Origin: Halorarius litoreus
GTDB taxonomy: Archaea; Halobacteriota; Halobacteria; Halobacteriales; Haloarculaceae
Length of the DNA stretch: 64,000 nucleotides
Assembly: GCF_024362405.1 (NCBI RefSeq)
Contig: NZ_CP101454.1
Coordinates: forward strand, 2,604,001-2,668,000
Direction: 5' to 3'
This document shows positions 32,811 through 43,663 of this stretch, piece by piece (within the stretch, counting starts at the first letter, position 1; the number at the start of each line of letters is the position of its first letter). The notes below the pieces were generated by a model that did no database searches, was not told the origin of the DNA, and was given only the letters and a program-made list of their open reading frames with translations. The translations under genes and the position numbers were made by a program.

Positions 32811-33484
32811 GACGAACCCCCCGGGATGGCGAAGACGCGGCCAGCGTAGTCGAGCGAGCGGTTCGTCGCCATCGTCAGCACGAAGTAGACGGCGCTGACG
32901 GTGAGGAAGATCTCGAGGACGGCGGTGTTCCCCTCCGCCGTGAGGTAGAGGTCGGTCCCCCGCGTCAGGAGCTCACCCAGCCCGATGGCGTACGCCACGG
33001 AGGTGTCCTTGAGGACGATGGTGAACTCGTTCTGGAACCCCGGAATCGAGCGCCGAAGCGCCTGTGGGACGATGACTCGCCGGATGGACTCCGACTTCGA
33101 GAGCCCGATCGAGCGGGCGGCCTCCATCTGCCCCTCGCTCACCGACTGGAGCGTGCCTCGGAAGATCTGCGACTGGTAGGCCGCGCTCCGGAGGCCGAGG
33201 CCGAACGTCGCCGCGACGAACGCCGTGAGGTTCAGCGGGAACACGAAGAACATGAACGCGAGGATGACGACGATGGGCGTGCCTCGAACGAGGACGCCCA
33301 CGCGCTGGACGAGCCGTCGACCCCAGCCGTCGCCGTACACCTCGACGATGCCCGCCGGGAGCCCGAGTGCGAACCCGAGCAGGATGCTCACCGCCGTCAG
33401 CACGATGGTGAACACCACGCCGCCGGCGAGGTAGCCCCAGTTGGCGAAGATGTACTCCCACGGTCCCGTCTGGAGTGGAATCAT
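32807..33484 (-). CDS. polar amino acid ABC transporter permease
   Basis: A 225-aa permease with about five helices. The coupling segment RSAAYQSQIFRGTLQSVSEGQMEAARSIGLSKSESIRRVIVPQALR matches the HisM/GlnP family, preceded by VGVLVRGTPIVVIL. ATG 33484 starts it six bases after the binding-protein stop and is preferred over an extension of seven codons upstream. It pairs with the second permease (31127-32071) to form the heterodimeric channel. Confidence 0.93.
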   Translation of the reverse strand: MIPLQTGPWEYIFANWGYLAGGVVFTIVLTAVSILLGFALGLPAGIVEVYGDGWGRRLVQRVGVLVRGTPIVVILAFMFFVFPLNLTAFVAATFGLGLRSAAYQSQIFRGTLQSVSEGQMEAARSIGLSKSESIRRVIVPQALRRSIPGFQNEFTIVLKDTSVAYAIGLGELLTRGTDLYLTAEGNTAVLEIFLTVSAVYFVLTMATNRSLDYAGRVFAIPGGSS

Positions 33485-33489
33485 GGCGG

Positions 33490-34278
33490 TTAGCCGCTGA
33501 ACCACTTGTTACGCAGTTCTTCGTAGGTGCCGTTGTCACGGACCGCCTGGAGCCCCGAGTTGACGGCGTCGGTGCGGTCGTCGTCGTCGGTCCGCAGGCC
33601 GAAGCCGTACTGCTCGCCCGTCTCGTAGACGAACGCGACGGACACGGGCCGCTGGTCGGCGAACGTCTCTCCCACTGGCTCGTCGACGACGACGGCGTCG
33701 ATGTTGCCGTTCTGCAGGTCCTCGACTGCGAGCACGTAGTTGTCGTAGGAGTTGTAGTTCGACTCCTCGAGCTTGCCCGGCTCGATGAGCTCGCTCTGGA
33801 TGACCGTCTCGCCGGTCGTCCCGGACTGCGCGCCGATGGGGTGACCGGAGAGGTCGTCGAGACTCGACGGCGCGAAGTCGCCGTCCTCGCGGACGATGAC
33901 CGACTGGTTCGCCGAGTAGTACGGGTCGGAGAAGTCGATGGTCTCGTCCCGGTCGTCCGTGATGGTCATCGCGGCGGCGATCATGTCGATCTTGTCCGTC
34001 GTCAGCGCCTGGATGAGCGAGTCGAACTCGAAGGTCTGCCACTCGCCCAGCTCGTAGTCGGTCTCCGCGACGATGGCCTCCGTCAGGTCGATGTCGAAGC
34101 CGACGAGCTCGCCGCCGTCGCGGAACTCGAACGGCTGGAAGCCCGGTGCGGTGCCGGGGCGGATAGTGTTGCCTCCACCGCCACCGGTGAGTCCAGTACA
34201 GCCAGCGAGCCCGGCTGCGGTTCCTGCGCCGATCGTCGCGAGATACGCACGACGGTCCATGTTGTATTCGCGTGCCAT
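33490..34278 (-). CDS. amino acid ABC transporter substrate-binding lipoprotein (Tat-exported)
   Basis: A 262-aa type-3 periplasmic-binding-like protein. The N-terminus MDRRAYLATIGAGTAAGLAGC carries the twin arginines and a lipobox Cys, so it is a Tat substrate anchored outside the cell. The mature part has GFQPFEFRDGGELVGFDIDL and PYYSANQSVIVRE, typical of cystine, glutamine or arginine binding proteins. ATG 34278 is used; ATG 34260 (starting at MDRR) is equally possible. It is the first gene of the transporter operon, six bases before the permease. The exact ligand is unknown. Confidence 0.92.
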   Translation of the reverse strand: MAREYNMDRRAYLATIGAGTAAGLAGCTGLTGGGGGNTIRPGTAPGFQPFEFRDGGELVGFDIDLTEAIVAETDYELGEWQTFEFDSLIQALTTDKIDMIAAAMTITDDRDETIDFSDPYYSANQSVIVREDGDFAPSSLDDLSGHPIGAQSGTTGETVIQSELIEPGKLEESNYNSYDNYVLAVEDLQNGNIDAVVVDEPVGETFADQRPVSVAFVYETGEQYGFGLRTDDDDRTDAVNSGLQAVRDNGTYEELRNKWFSG

Positions 34279-34449
34279 ACCGTCGCAATCGCCGGTGTCC
34301 CGTTTCAACGTTTCGACGGAAAACCGGCGACACGGCTCGAATTGCTGAACTGCCGAGAAGAACGTCCAGCGTTTCGCCGCGTTTCTCCCCGAACGTCACT
34401 CGGGGCGCTCGGGGAACCGCTCGGCCTGCGGCCTCGCGGATGCCCGCCG

Positions 34450-36693
<2,244 letters not shown>

Positions 36694-36837
36694 GCGGGGA
36701 AGGCTATCGCAGTCCCCAAAAAGGTATCCGAATGACCGGGTATCGCCGCGAGGAGTGGCGATTGACACGGACGCGAGTACTCGTTTACGTCCCGAATGGA
36801 GACAACCGTTAACACAGTACCGGCCGCGTCACCCCCT

Positions 36838-37749
36838 ATGACTGACGTTGTCCGTGGCACGGACAGCCTCGTCGGCCGCCTCACCAGCGTCGTGTGGGGC
36901 ACCGAGGACTCGCGGCTCCGCGCGACGTGGCGCGTCCTGCTCGCCGCCGTGGTCCTTCGCGCGACGGAACCGCTCTCGGGCGTCGTCACGTCGGCGCTTG
37001 GCGTCCCGGGAATGCTGCCTCGGGGGGTGGCACAGGCCGGCGTCTTCACGCTCCTGTTCGTCGCGTGGGCACGGTACGTCGACCGCCGGGCGCTCGCGGA
37101 CTACGGGCTCGAAGCCACGCCTGCGTGGTTCGGTCGGGTCGCGCTCGTGTTCGCAGCCGTGGTCGCCGCACACGTCGTGTGGTTCGGGGTCGCCGCGGCG
37201 CTCGGCTGGGCGACGTTCACCGTCGCACCGGCGTTCGGGCTCGGCGTCGTGCCGGACCTCGCGGCCGTCGGCCTCGCGCTCGCGGTGAACGTCTGGGTCC
37301 AGGAGACAACGTATCAGGGGCTCGCACTCCGGTCGGCCGCCGAGGGTGCGCACGCTCGCGGCCTCGACGCCGGGCGCGCGGTCGTCGCCGGCCTCGCGGT
37401 GAGCGTCGCGTTCTTCGTGCTGATCCACGGCGTCGCCCCCGTGCGGATGCCGACGCTCGCCGCCGCCGGGGCGCTCTTCGGCCTGCTGTACGTTCACACC
37501 GGTGAGCTCTCGTATCCGGTCGGCCTCCACCTCGGCGCGAACTTCGCCGGGGGGTGGCTGTTCGCGCCCGCCGGCATCGACCGGACGGCACTGTTCGTCG
37601 TCAGCGAGACGCTCCCGTTCGTTGGGTCGCTGAGCGCGGGGCGGCTCCCGCAACTGCTCGTGGCGTACCTGCTCGTCGTCGCCTGGCTCCGGTGGCGAGA
37701 CGGGAGCGTCGGCGTCGCTTCCTCAGTCGCGCGCTGGCAGGGGCGGTGA
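36838..37749 (+). CDS. CPBP-family membrane protein with a degenerate first protease motif
   Basis: A 303-aa membrane protein with about eight helices and the CPBP (Rce1-like) arrangement. Motif 2 is intact (FFVLIH, His197) and so is motif 3 (HLGAN, His231 and Asn235). Motif 1, normally EExxxR, reads QETTYQ at 155-160: the first Glu and the Arg are both Gln. Proteolysis may therefore be lost, or the chemistry differs. ATG 36838 is supported by a TATA-like CCGTTAACAC about 28 bases upstream. A longer in-frame start at 36796 is less likely. Confidence 0.78.
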   Translation: MTDVVRGTDSLVGRLTSVVWGTEDSRLRATWRVLLAAVVLRATEPLSGVVTSALGVPGMLPRGVAQAGVFTLLFVAWARYVDRRALADYGLEATPAWFGRVALVFAAVVAAHVVWFGVAAALGWATFTVAPAFGLGVVPDLAAVGLALAVNVWVQETTYQGLALRSAAEGAHARGLDAGRAVVAGLAVSVAFFVLIHGVAPVRMPTLAAAGALFGLLYVHTGELSYPVGLHLGANFAGGWLFAPAGIDRTALFVVSETLPFVGSLSAGRLPQLLVAYLLVVAWLRWRDGSVGVASSVARWQGR

Positions 37750-37794
37750 CACCGAAGAGAAGGCGTCAAGTCCCCGTGGGCCCGAAGCGAACGT

Positions 37795-38613
37795 ATGGAG
37801 TACCGATTCCGCGACCTCGCCGCCGTCACGGCGGTGCTCACGGGGGTCCTCATGCTACTCGGCGTGTTCACCGCCGCCGAGGGCGCGGGGCTCACCTGTG
37901 CACAGCGGTGGCCGCTGTGTGACGGCCCGCTCGGGGGACTGCTCCCCGCGAACTACCTCAGCGGTGTCGAGTGGTTCCACCGCGTCGTCGCCGGGGCCAC
38001 GGGGCTCGTGGTCCTCGGCCAGACCGTCCAGGCGTGGCGCACCGGCCAGTCGAAGCCCGTCCGCTACGCCTCGACGCTCGCGCTCGTCGTCCTCCCCGTC
38101 CAGGTCGTCCTCGGGATGCTGACCGTGACGACCTACGAGTGGCTCGTACTCGTCGCGCACTTCACGACGGCGACGCTCATCTTCGGTGCCTTGGTGTACG
38201 CCGCTGCCTGGGCGTACAAGGGCGCGATGGAGACCACGGCGGTCCGCGCACGCAACGCCGCGCTCGTGGCAGCGGGACTCACCCCCATCACCACGGTGTT
38301 CTCGCCCCGACTGCTGTTCGCGTACGGCTCGGCCGTGCAGGTGACGTACTACCTGTTCGCGCTCGCGCTGTTCGGCACGCTCGTCGCGGCGACCGTGTGG
38401 CTTCGCGCCGAACGGACGAAGGCGGTCACGGGGCTGGCGGCGCTCGTCGTCGGGGGCCTGCTCGTGCTCGGCCGACAGAACTACGGCCAGACCGTCGCGT
38501 TCGGGACAGTCGCCGCCCTCGTGGTCGTGCTCGCCTGTGCGCTGCTTGCCTCCCAGTGGGCGAAGGCCGAAATCGCGGTCAAACGCACCACCGGCATCTT
38601 CTCGGACTCGTAA
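37795..38613 (+). CDS. ctaA: heme A synthase-like protein (COX15/CtaA)
   Basis: A 272-aa membrane protein with about eight helices, related to heme A synthase, which converts heme O to heme A for terminal oxidases. The first half has the Cys pair (Cys35, Cys42) in TCAQRWPLC and the heme-ligand His residues EWFHR (His62) and VAHFTTA (His122). The second half contains no histidine at all, although four ligand His are usual in full-length enzymes. Archaeal half-size CtaA proteins dimerise, so the second half here may be only structural. No cta/cox genes are adjacent. Confidence 0.84.
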   Translation: MEYRFRDLAAVTAVLTGVLMLLGVFTAAEGAGLTCAQRWPLCDGPLGGLLPANYLSGVEWFHRVVAGATGLVVLGQTVQAWRTGQSKPVRYASTLALVVLPVQVVLGMLTVTTYEWLVLVAHFTTATLIFGALVYAAAWAYKGAMETTAVRARNAALVAAGLTPITTVFSPRLLFAYGSAVQVTYYLFALALFGTLVAATVWLRAERTKAVTGLAALVVGGLLVLGRQNYGQTVAFGTVAALVVVLACALLASQWAKAEIAVKRTTGIFSDS

Positions 38614-38655
38614 ACCGCCCGAGATTTTATCCTCGGTCCGCGCCTCTCTTGAGCC

Positions 38656-38934
38656 ATGACGGACCTGCTTTCCGACGAGGAGATCGCGGCTCAGCTTCCC
38701 GACGGCTGGACGCGCGAGGGCGACGAGATAACCCGGACGTTCGAGTTCGACTCCTATCTCGAGGGTGTCGGCTTCGCGGCGGGCGCGGGCGGGCTCGCCG
38801 AGGAGGCGTTCCACCACCCCGACATGCACGTCGGCTGGCGGGAGGTGACGGTGACGCTCACCACCCACGACGCGGGTGGCATCACCGAGAAGGACATCTC
38901 GCTCGCGGGTCGTCTCAACGACCTCGCGGACTGA
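38656..38934 (+). CDS. phhB: 4a-hydroxytetrahydrobiopterin dehydratase
   Basis: A 92-aa PCD/DCoH-type enzyme that dehydrates pterin carbinolamine. The active-site signature is clear: AEEAFHHPDMHVGWREVTVTLTTHDAGGITEKD, with the His residues, the Trp/Tyr position and the THxxxGxTxxD end. Length is typical. It is followed after one base by the next gene (GTG at 38936), so they are cotranscribed. An aromatic amino acid hydroxylase partner is not in the window. Confidence 0.93.
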   Translation: MTDLLSDEEIAAQLPDGWTREGDEITRTFEFDSYLEGVGFAAGAGGLAEEAFHHPDMHVGWREVTVTLTTHDAGGITEKDISLAGRLNDLAD

Positions 38935-38935
38935 C

Positions 38936-39310
38936 GTGGCCGACTACGTGTTTCGGGTGCGGTTCCGGGTCGAGCCGACTGACCCGGCCGTCTCACTCGC
39001 CCCCGACAGCTTCGAGACCGTCCTCCGGAAGCGGGCGGCGACGCCCGGCGAGGGTGACTGGCTCTTCTTCAGGGATAACCTGTGGCACGGCGAGGTGAAC
39101 GACGAGCAATACCTTCGCGAGACGGCGAGCGAAACGCTCGGCGTCGAGGTCGAGTCGGTGACGTTCAGCGAACTCGTCTGCGACGAGGCGTATCTCGACG
39201 CGCTGCGTGCGGAGATAACCGACACGCTCGACCTGTTTCGGGCCGACGACGCGACCGACGTGCTCTCGAAGTATCTCGGGTCGAGCCTGCGCGTCGAGAA
39301 AGCGGGTTAG
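38936..39310 (+). CDS. LWR-salt-like haloarchaeal protein
   Basis: A 124-aa soluble protein starting with GTG, one base after the pterin dehydratase stop. The opening DYVFRVRFRVEP and the central segment DWLFFRDNLWHGEVNDEQYLRE resemble the haloarchaeal LWR-salt family, although this copy has LWH where LWR gives the family its name. The C-terminus is acidic and helical. Function unknown. It ends with a four-base overlap with the convergent HTH gene. Confidence 0.72.
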   Translation: MADYVFRVRFRVEPTDPAVSLAPDSFETVLRKRAATPGEGDWLFFRDNLWHGEVNDEQYLRETASETLGVEVESVTFSELVCDEAYLDALRAEITDTLDLFRADDATDVLSKYLGSSLRVEKAG

Positions 39311-39708
39311 TCCTGTGTGGGTGCGACTGCGTCCGCTTCCTGGTACTTCTCGCGGAACTCCGCGATGAGCTGCCCCATCTGGGCGTACCAGTCGTTCAGC
39401 ATCCGCTGCATGTCGTCGGCCACTTCGTCCGGGTCCGACGGCCGGAACACGTGGTAGTAGCCGCCCTGTTCGTAGTTCACCTGGTCCTTGACGACGAAGC
39501 CCGCGTCCTTCAGCCGGCGCACCGACCGATAGGCGGTGGAGCGCTCGCGGTCGACGGCCTCCGCGACCTCGTCGACCGTCATCGGCTCGTCCGCTTCGAC
39601 GAGGACCGTGAACACCTCACGGTCGAGGTCTTTCAGCCCGTGGAAACACTCCAGCAGGTTCTCACAGACCATGTCCTGCCGGAGCATCTCACCGATCGAT
39701 TCGCCCAT
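39307..39708 (-). CDS. TrmB/MarR-like winged-helix regulator, probable sulfur-module regulator
   Basis: A 133-aa helix-turn-helix protein. The winged helix spans about 28-75 (REVFTVLVEADEPMTVDEVAEAVDRERSTAYRSVRRLKDAGFV), followed by a beta hairpin YEQGGYYHVFRPS and a C-terminal helix for dimerisation. It is the first neighbour of the sulfur gene cluster and the only regulator there, so it is the obvious candidate to read the repeated GTGCAATAC motif; this is inference. A weak variant of that motif (39755-39765) lies in its own upstream region. ATG 39708 is chosen by composition. Confidence 0.82.
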   Translation of the reverse strand: MGESIGEMLRQDMVCENLLECFHGLKDLDREVFTVLVEADEPMTVDEVAEAVDRERSTAYRSVRRLKDAGFVVKDQVNYEQGGYYHVFRPSDPDEVADDMQRMLNDWYAQMGQLIAEFREKYQEADAVAPTQD

Positions 39709-39821
39709 TTCAGTTGGGGCTACGTGGTCGCCGGGAATAACGCTTTTGTCGCGAGTGCCCAATACCGACCGAACTCTGCGCCCGCCGTATCCTCCGTGAC
39801 CGGACCGTCCGTCTGCGGGCA

Positions 39822-41018
39822 TCAGTCGCTCGTCAGGCCTTCCTGACTGGCCGCACAGTTGTTCGGGCCGAGTTCGAGTTCGAACGCCTCTTCGTCGTCG
39901 ACCGACTGCTGGCCGAGGTTCGTGGCGATGATGTCCTCGTAGTTTGCCGGTCGTGGCGGCATGTCCGAGAGCACGAGGTCGACGAACGCGTCTTCCTCCA
40001 TCGTCAAGGCGTCCATCCGGTCGACGAGCGCCGCGAGCGGCGCGGTGTACGTCCCGTCGTCGGCCGGCGTCGCGGCGTCACTGAAGTGAGCACCGGCGAT
40101 GAGGACGTCCTCCGTTTCGAGCGGCAGGACGCGCTCGTGCAGCGAGTCGTGGAGCTGGCGCGCCGCCTCGGGTGCGCCCTCGTCGCCCTCTTCGAGGTCC
40201 GGGCGGGCGACGCTCTCGATGAACAGGCCGTCGCCGGTCGCGAGCAGGCTGTCACCAAGGAGGTACGCCGTCATCCCGGAGGTGTGGCCGGGCGTGTACA
40301 CCGCCTCGATGGTGGCGTCGCCCACGGTGAAGACGTCGCCGTCCTCGGCCGTGGCGACCTCGTCGAGGTAGGTGACGCCACGCGGCTCGGTCGCGGCGGG
40401 CATCACGCCCGTCGTGGTGTCGTCGTCGAGCGTGCGGAGGCCGCTGACGTGGTCGGCGTGGACGTGCGTGTCGAACGCGTAGACGAGGTCCACGCCGAGA
40501 TCGTCGACGTCCGCACGGTAGCGGTCGGCGAACTCGCGGAGCGGGTCGATGACGGCCGCTTCCTCGCCCGAGACGAGGAGGTAGCCGAGACAGCCTGAGG
40601 AAGGACGCTGGTACTGGTAGACCGTGCCCGGGCCGTCGTAGTCCGTCACTTCGTGGCGTTCGTATATGCGCGCCCAGCCGTTCATCCCCTCTTCGAGGTG
40701 GACCACGTCACGCCCCTCGATCTGCAGGGTGCTCGCGACGTACTCGCTCGCGCCGCCCTTCGCACAGAGGACGACGAGCGGCTCGCCCTCGGGCACCTGC
40801 TCGAGGACCGACTCGTCCAGCTCCTCGTCGAGGAACTCGTAGTAGGGGACGTTCGCGATCTCGACGGTCTCGCCGTCGATGCGCCACTCCTCGAAGTCGC
40901 TCTCCATGCGGGCGTCGAGGATGGTCACCGGCTCGCCGGCGTCGATGCGCGCCTTCAGCTCGGTGGGGGTCAGTGATTCGACCGGTTCTTCTGGGGTTGG
41001 AAACGCGTCTGCGTCCAT
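39822..41018 (-). CDS. rhodanese - metallo-beta-lactamase fusion (persulfide dioxygenase-like)
   Basis: A 398-aa two-domain protein. Residues 15-125 form a rhodanese domain with catalytic Cys85 in VVLCAKGGAS. Residues 130-360 form an ETHE1/GloB-like metallo-beta-lactamase domain with THVHADH (His185, His187, Asp189, His190), GHTSG and GDGLF metal ligands. Such fusions move and oxidise sulfane sulfur, producing sulfite from persulfides. A TATA-like AATTAAG is about 30 bases before the ATG, and two copies of TGCAATAC lie just upstream of it. With TauE, YeeE, TusA and DsrE nearby, the role in sulfur handling is well supported. Confidence 0.9.
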   Translation of the reverse strand: MDADAFPTPEEPVESLTPTELKARIDAGEPVTILDARMESDFEEWRIDGETVEIANVPYYEFLDEELDESVLEQVPEGEPLVVLCAKGGASEYVASTLQIEGRDVVHLEEGMNGWARIYERHEVTDYDGPGTVYQYQRPSSGCLGYLLVSGEEAAVIDPLREFADRYRADVDDLGVDLVYAFDTHVHADHVSGLRTLDDDTTTGVMPAATEPRGVTYLDEVATAEDGDVFTVGDATIEAVYTPGHTSGMTAYLLGDSLLATGDGLFIESVARPDLEEGDEGAPEAARQLHDSLHERVLPLETEDVLIAGAHFSDAATPADDGTYTAPLAALVDRMDALTMEEDAFVDLVLSDMPPRPANYEDIIATNLGQQSVDDEEAFELELGPNNCAASQEGLTSD

Positions 41019-41055
41019 GCGTCAATCCGGGCTTCGCACCACGGACAATTAAGAG

Positions 41056-41077
41056 TTGTGCAATACATGCAATACTA
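41056..41077. promoter_or_regulatory. sulfur-module motif, tandem copy
   Basis: TTGTGCAATACATGCAATACTA holds two TGCAATAC copies nine bases apart, directly upstream of the TATA-like box (41047-41053) of the rhodanese-lactamase gene. The same motif recurs at the other promoters of the cluster. Confidence 0.6.
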
Positions 41078-41170
41078 CTGGCGCGGTTGGAATCGGTCCG
41101 TTCGAAGCTGACGCTCGGCGAACGGTGGCTGAAAAGGAAGCCGCAGTCGAGAGTGGGCTGCTGTAGGTGA

Positions 41171-42199
41171 TCAGTCCGCGGTGGTGGAGCGGCGCTCCGG
41201 GGCCTCCGCACGGAGTTCCCGGACCGCGCTGTAGGAGACAGCCCCGCTGACGAGCAGGGCGGCCCCGAGGATGATGGCGAGGCTGACGGCGTCGAGCACC
41301 GGCATATCGAGGAAGCCGCCGACCTTCCGGACGGCGACGGCGATGGCACCGAGCAGCAACATCACGCCGAAGTACACCTTGATGTCGTCCTCGTCGACGA
41401 GGCTCGTCGCGGCGGCACCGAGTCGCGCGCCGAGCGCGCTCCCGGCGAGCAGCGGGGCGACGATGGCGAGGTCGACCGCGCCGTCGAGCGCGTACAGGAA
41501 GCTCCCGATACCGCCCGAGAACACGATCTCGAACAGGTCCGTCCCGACGGCGATGGGCACCGGCACGCCGATGAGGTAGAACAGCGCGGGCATGCGGATG
41601 AATCCGCCGCCGACGCCGAGCAGCCCTGAGAGGAGCCCGGTCGCGAACGCGACGACGAGGATCATCCACAGCGACACCGAGACACCCCCGCGGATGGAAA
41701 TCATCGGCGGGAGATGTACCGACTGAATCTTCTTCGCGATGTCGGGGATGTCGTCGGCGTCGACCTCGGCGTCCGCGTCGTGGCTGATACCGCCGCCGCT
41801 CCCGCGAACGGCCGTGTAGGTGACGAACGCCCCGATGCCGCCCAGGAGGAGGACGTACGCGACGCTGACGACGGTGTCCGCGTAGCCCATCGCCTGCAGC
41901 CAGTGGAGGCCCTCCTTGCCGACCTCGATGCCGACGGTCGTCCCGGCGATCATCAGCACGCCGAGCTTGTAGTCGACCTGCCCGAGGTCACGGTGTTTCA
42001 GGGTGGCGATGACGCTCGTTCCGAACACGAACGCGAGCCCGGAGGCGACGGCGACGTCGGGTTTGTACCCCATGACCAGTAGCGCGGGGGTCACGAGGAA
42101 CGAGCCGCCCATCCCGAAGAACCCGAACAGGATCCCGATGAGCAGCCCGAAACCGGTGAACGTCGCCAACAGCATCGCGCTGATGCCGAACAGCTCCAT
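41171..42199 (-). CDS. sulfite exporter TauE/SafE family protein
   Basis: A 342-aa membrane protein with eight or nine helices in two related halves. Family segments are FGMGGSFLVTPALLVMGYKPDVAVASGLAFVFGTS near residues 28-62 and GLLGVGGGFIRMPALFYLIGVPVPIAVGTDL near 190-220. A hydrophilic loop between the halves (about 125-165) is longer than usual. It probably exports sulfite or a related sulfur anion. Its ATG comes two bases after the stop of the 49-aa gene upstream, so the two form an operon. Confidence 0.92.
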   Translation of the reverse strand: MELFGISAMLLATFTGFGLLIGILFGFFGMGGSFLVTPALLVMGYKPDVAVASGLAFVFGTSVIATLKHRDLGQVDYKLGVLMIAGTTVGIEVGKEGLHWLQAMGYADTVVSVAYVLLLGGIGAFVTYTAVRGSGGGISHDADAEVDADDIPDIAKKIQSVHLPPMISIRGGVSVSLWMILVVAFATGLLSGLLGVGGGFIRMPALFYLIGVPVPIAVGTDLFEIVFSGGIGSFLYALDGAVDLAIVAPLLAGSALGARLGAAATSLVDEDDIKVYFGVMLLLGAIAVAVRKVGGFLDMPVLDAVSLAIILGAALLVSGAVSYSAVRELRAEAPERRSTTAD

Positions 42200-42201
42200 C
42201 G

Positions 42202-42351
42202 TCAGTCACCCCGGAGGAGGGCGGTGAGTTTCGGGCCGAGATACCGCTCGAGCGCGCCGTACCCGATGTAGAGGACGATGGCCTCGGCGAGCACGAGCCC
42301 GATGAGTGCGGCGGCCTGACTCGGCCCGTCGAGGGTCTCAAGCCCGAACAT
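42202..42351 (-). CDS. 49-residue single-helix partner of TauE (DUF7512-like)
   Basis: A 49-codon frame beginning MFGLETLDGPSQAAALIG, with one hydrophobic helix at about 12-32 and a basic tail ending LRGD. It ends two bases before the tauE start. I recall a haloarchaeal family of the same length beside TauE genes (DUF7512). A TATA-like CGTTATTACC lies at 42422-42433, giving a leader of about 45 nt. The GTGCAATAC motif is just upstream. A small subunit or assembly factor for the exporter is inferred from the pairing. Confidence 0.8.
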   Translation of the reverse strand: MFGLETLDGPSQAAALIGLVLAEAIVLYIGYGALERYLGPKLTALLRGD

Positions 42352-42443
42352 GGTCGTGTGTGTCGCGAGATAGTCTTGCAGGATTTTCGAACATCTGCAC
42401 GAGCGGCTCTAAGCTGATGGGGGTAATAACGGTTTTGGGAAGA

Positions 42444-42456
42444 TTGTGCAATACTA
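42444..42456. promoter_or_regulatory. sulfur-module motif at the tauE operon promoter
   Basis: TTGTGCAATACTA lies about 10 bases upstream of the TATA-like box of the DUF7512-like/tauE operon. It is identical over 11 bases to the copy upstream of the rhodanese-lactamase gene. The rest of the 274-base spacer (42352-42625) shows no other feature I can support. Confidence 0.6.
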
Positions 42457-42625
42457 TATCGCGGTAACGGATGGATGGTGACTCGTAACGTATGGGTGGC
42501 TACAGCGGCGTTCAGGCGGCGTGAAAGTGGGTGAATTGGGTGCCCTACCGGAGTGATGCGCGGAGAACGGACGGGACGTGGCGCTGCGGCTCATCAGGAC
42601 TGCCCACGCGAGAAACAGCACCGGC

Positions 42626-43087
42626 TCAGTCGGCGGTCGTCGTCGGGGTCGCCGCGTCGCTGCGCCAGGAGCGCCACCAGCCCTGGAGGTACGCGCCGAG
42701 GAACATCCCACCGAGTGCCCAGAGGATGGGCCAGTTGCCGACGCCGAGGCTGGCGTAGGCGGCTCCGGGACAGATGCCCGAGAGGCCCCAGCCGACGCCG
42801 AATATCGTCCCCCCGACGACGACGTTGCGGTCGAACTCCTTCACGCGCCGGACGTACGCCGCGCCGGTGAGCGGTGCCCGCCGGTCGGTCAGTCGCGTGG
42901 CGACGGCGAACGTCGCCCCGGTCACGACCGCTGCGCCGCCCATCACGAACAGGAGTCCGAGGTCGTCGAACTGGAGGAAGTCGAGGACCACTTCCGGGCG
43001 GGCCATGTGACTGTACCCGAGTCCGAACCCGAAGATGAGCCCCCCGACGAGGATGCTCAGGTAGAACCCAGGGCCACGGTCGCTCAC
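42626..43087 (-). CDS. YeeE/YedE family protein, small half
   Basis: A 153-aa membrane protein with about four helices, one half of a paired YeeE/YedE (PmpA/PmpB-like) transporter for thiosulfate or another sulfur compound. The Cys-bearing signature GVGWGLSGICPGAAYASLG has Cys106. It begins with GTG 43087, overlapping the stop of the larger half by four bases, so the two are translated together. Both halves carry the conserved Cys motif expected for sulfur relay through the pore. Confidence 0.88.
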   Translation of the reverse strand: MSDRGPGFYLSILVGGLIFGFGLGYSHMARPEVVLDFLQFDDLGLLFVMGGAAVVTGATFAVATRLTDRRAPLTGAAYVRRVKEFDRNVVVGGTIFGVGWGLSGICPGAAYASLGVGNWPILWALGGMFLGAYLQGWWRSWRSDAATPTTTAD

Positions 43088-43611
43088 GGCGTCACCCCCA
43101 GCGCCTGTACCAGCTGTGCGGTGCCGATGGCGACAGCCATGAACGTGAGCACGTTCACGATGGACGTCCCCGACAGCGAGCCGACGCCGCAGACGCCGTG
43201 GCCAGAGGTACACCCCTTGCCGACGCGTGTGCCCACGCCCACGAGGACACCGCCGACGAGCAGTCGCCACGGCTGGATGTCGGTGGGAGCCGTCCACGCC
43301 CCGCCGCGGACGACCAGCGCGTAGATGGCCGCACCACCGACGATGCCGAGCGTGAACACCAGCCGCCAGTCCCGGGAGTCGACGTAGTCGGCCCGGTTGA
43401 ACCGTCCGAGGTTCGAGGCGTACGAGAGCGTGGTCTCGAGGAACGTGCTCGCTCCCGCGATGATGCCGGTCGTCAGGTAGATGAACGCCGCGCCACCGCC
43501 GATGAGGAGGCCACCGACGAGATAGCGCTCGATGCCGTTCGGGAACAGCTCAGCGCCGATCACGCCACCGCCACCCCCTGTCGTCTCGGTCGTTCGAAGT
43601 GCATGCGTCAC
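43084..43611 (-). CDS. YeeE/YedE family protein, large half
   Basis: A 175-aa membrane protein, partner of the downstream small half. It has about four helices and the hallmark GKGCTSGHGVCGVGSLS with Cys134 and Cys141. Together the pair should import a sulfur species such as thiosulfate, passing it to TusA, whose gene is divergent 200 bases away. The start is GTG 43611. A degenerate copy of the cluster motif (43664-43675) lies upstream in the divergent region. Confidence 0.9.
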   Translation of the reverse strand: MTHALRTTETTGGGGGVIGAELFPNGIERYLVGGLLIGGGAAFIYLTTGIIAGASTFLETTLSYASNLGRFNRADYVDSRDWRLVFTLGIVGGAAIYALVVRGGAWTAPTDIQPWRLLVGGVLVGVGTRVGKGCTSGHGVCGVGSLSGTSIVNVLTFMAVAIGTAQLVQALGVTP

Positions 43612-43663
43612 GCGACTCTACCCGCCAGATGGTCAAAAGAGTTTGCATAGCTATTCACTATTC

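Noticed and set aside
39755..39765. GTGCCCAATAC upstream of the HTH regulator as a firm autoregulatory site
   Set aside because: It has two extra bases relative to the cluster motif; too weak to annotate as a separate site, so only mentioned as a possibility.
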